Assembly (NCBI GenBank): GCA_005788585.1
Contig: SYBY01000410.1
Span: forward strand, 1-5,004
DNA length: 5,004 nucleotides
Direction of reading: 5' to 3'
DNA from: Actinomycetota bacterium
GTDB lineage: Bacteria > Actinomycetota > Thermoleophilia > Solirubrobacterales > Solirubrobacteraceae
Shown: piece by piece, positions 4,789-5,004 of the stretch
Layout: each line of letters starts with the position of its first letter
Numbering within the stretch: position 1 is the first letter of the stretch
Position numbers and translations under genes: made by a program
The notes under the pieces: generated by a model
What the model was told of the DNA's origin: nothing
Seen by the model: the letters and a program-made list of their open reading frames with translations, nothing else
Databases searched by the model: none

Positions 4789-5004
4789 ATGTCCACGACT
4801 GCCCTTCCCGCGCAGCGTCGTTCCTGGCCGTTGGAGCGTGTGCTCTTCGCGCTCGCCGGCACCATGACGCTCCTCAGCGCGCTCCTCGCCGCCACGGTCT
4901 CCCCGTGGTTCCTGCTGCTCACGGCGTTCGTCGGCGTGAACCAGTGGGCCTTTGTCCTCTTCGGCGCCTGCCCGGCGTCGCTCGTCCTCTCGCGGTTCGG
5001 CTTC
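4789..5004 (+). CDS. DUF2892/YgaP-like inner membrane protein, 3' end outside the window
   Basis: Seventy-two residues are visible, open to the window edge. The chain is a short polar N-terminus, then PLERVLFALAG (14-24) leading into a first hydrophobic helix (about 18-35). After SPW (38-40) comes a second helix ending in the signature GACPASLVLSRFGF (59-72). A helix pair closing with G-x-CP and a short tail is the hallmark of the DUF2892 family, also called the YgaP-like transmembrane domain; C61 is the conserved Cys. Members are often found beside rhodanese, persulfide or thioredoxin genes and are linked to sulfur or thiol handling. That is family knowledge; the partner genes would lie right of this window. 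ATG 4789 is supported by the -10 box 7 nt upstream. An inverted repeat overlaps the promoter, so expression is probably switched by a repressor. Confidence 0.85.
   Translation, partial: MSTTALPAQRRSWPLERVLFALAGTMTLLSALLAATVSPWFLLLTAFVGVNQWAFVLFGACPASLVLSRFGF

Noticed and set aside
1..5004. CRISPR arrays, insertion sequences, phage genes, attachment sites at the two tRNAs
   Set aside because: No direct-repeat arrays, terminal inverted repeats, transposase or integrase motifs, and no second copy of either tRNA 3' end were seen.

Overview
The window is GC-rich throughout (about 70% by eye), uses GC-ending codons, and carries two tRNA genes without an encoded CCA tail. Several genes have a TAnnnT -10 box placed exactly 7 nt before an ATG and no Shine-Dalgarno sequence, the layout of leaderless transcripts. 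Together with the protein families, this points to a chromosomal segment of a high-GC actinobacterium. A deep lineage such as Thermoleophilia/Solirubrobacterales is my guess, but the sequence alone does not prove it. There is no sign of phage, transposon, CRISPR, plasmid or rRNA.

Layout. Positions 3-500 (+) hold the 3' part of an HXXEE-family membrane protein that enters from the left. It converges on, and overlaps by 14 bp, a SanA/YdcF-like (DUF218) membrane-anchored protein (487-1161, -). Thirty bases upstream of that gene, on the same strand, is tRNA-Cys(GCA) (1192-1262, -), so the two may share a transcript. Divergent from them is a degenerate metallo-beta-lactamase-fold protein (1358-1975, +), apparently reached through an 8-codon leaderless upstream ORF whose stop overlaps the GTG start. 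Then come tRNA-Val(GAC) (2012-2084, +), which has C instead of U at position 33, and a strong hairpin terminator.

From 2154 to 3366 (+) there is a probable three-gene operon: an exported four-cysteine protein of unknown function, a 66-aa two-helix membrane protein, and a 79-aa PLDc_N-like two-helix membrane protein. A 130-base hairpin-rich gap follows. Next is a 417-aa fusion of about five membrane helices with an alpha/beta-hydrolase domain predicted to lie outside the membrane (3497-4750, +). The last gene (4789 to the end, +) is the start of a DUF2892/YgaP-like membrane protein. Its 38-bp upstream gap is filled by an 8-12-8 inverted repeat overlapping its -10 box, a good candidate operator.

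Six of the eight protein genes encode membrane or exported proteins, so the theme is the cell envelope, but nothing shows that they form one pathway. I see no convincing new multi-gene system. The most interesting signals are the repeated leaderless promoter spacing, the coupled upstream ORF, the metal-ligand losses in the MBL-fold protein, the C33 tRNA-Val and the operator-like dyad.
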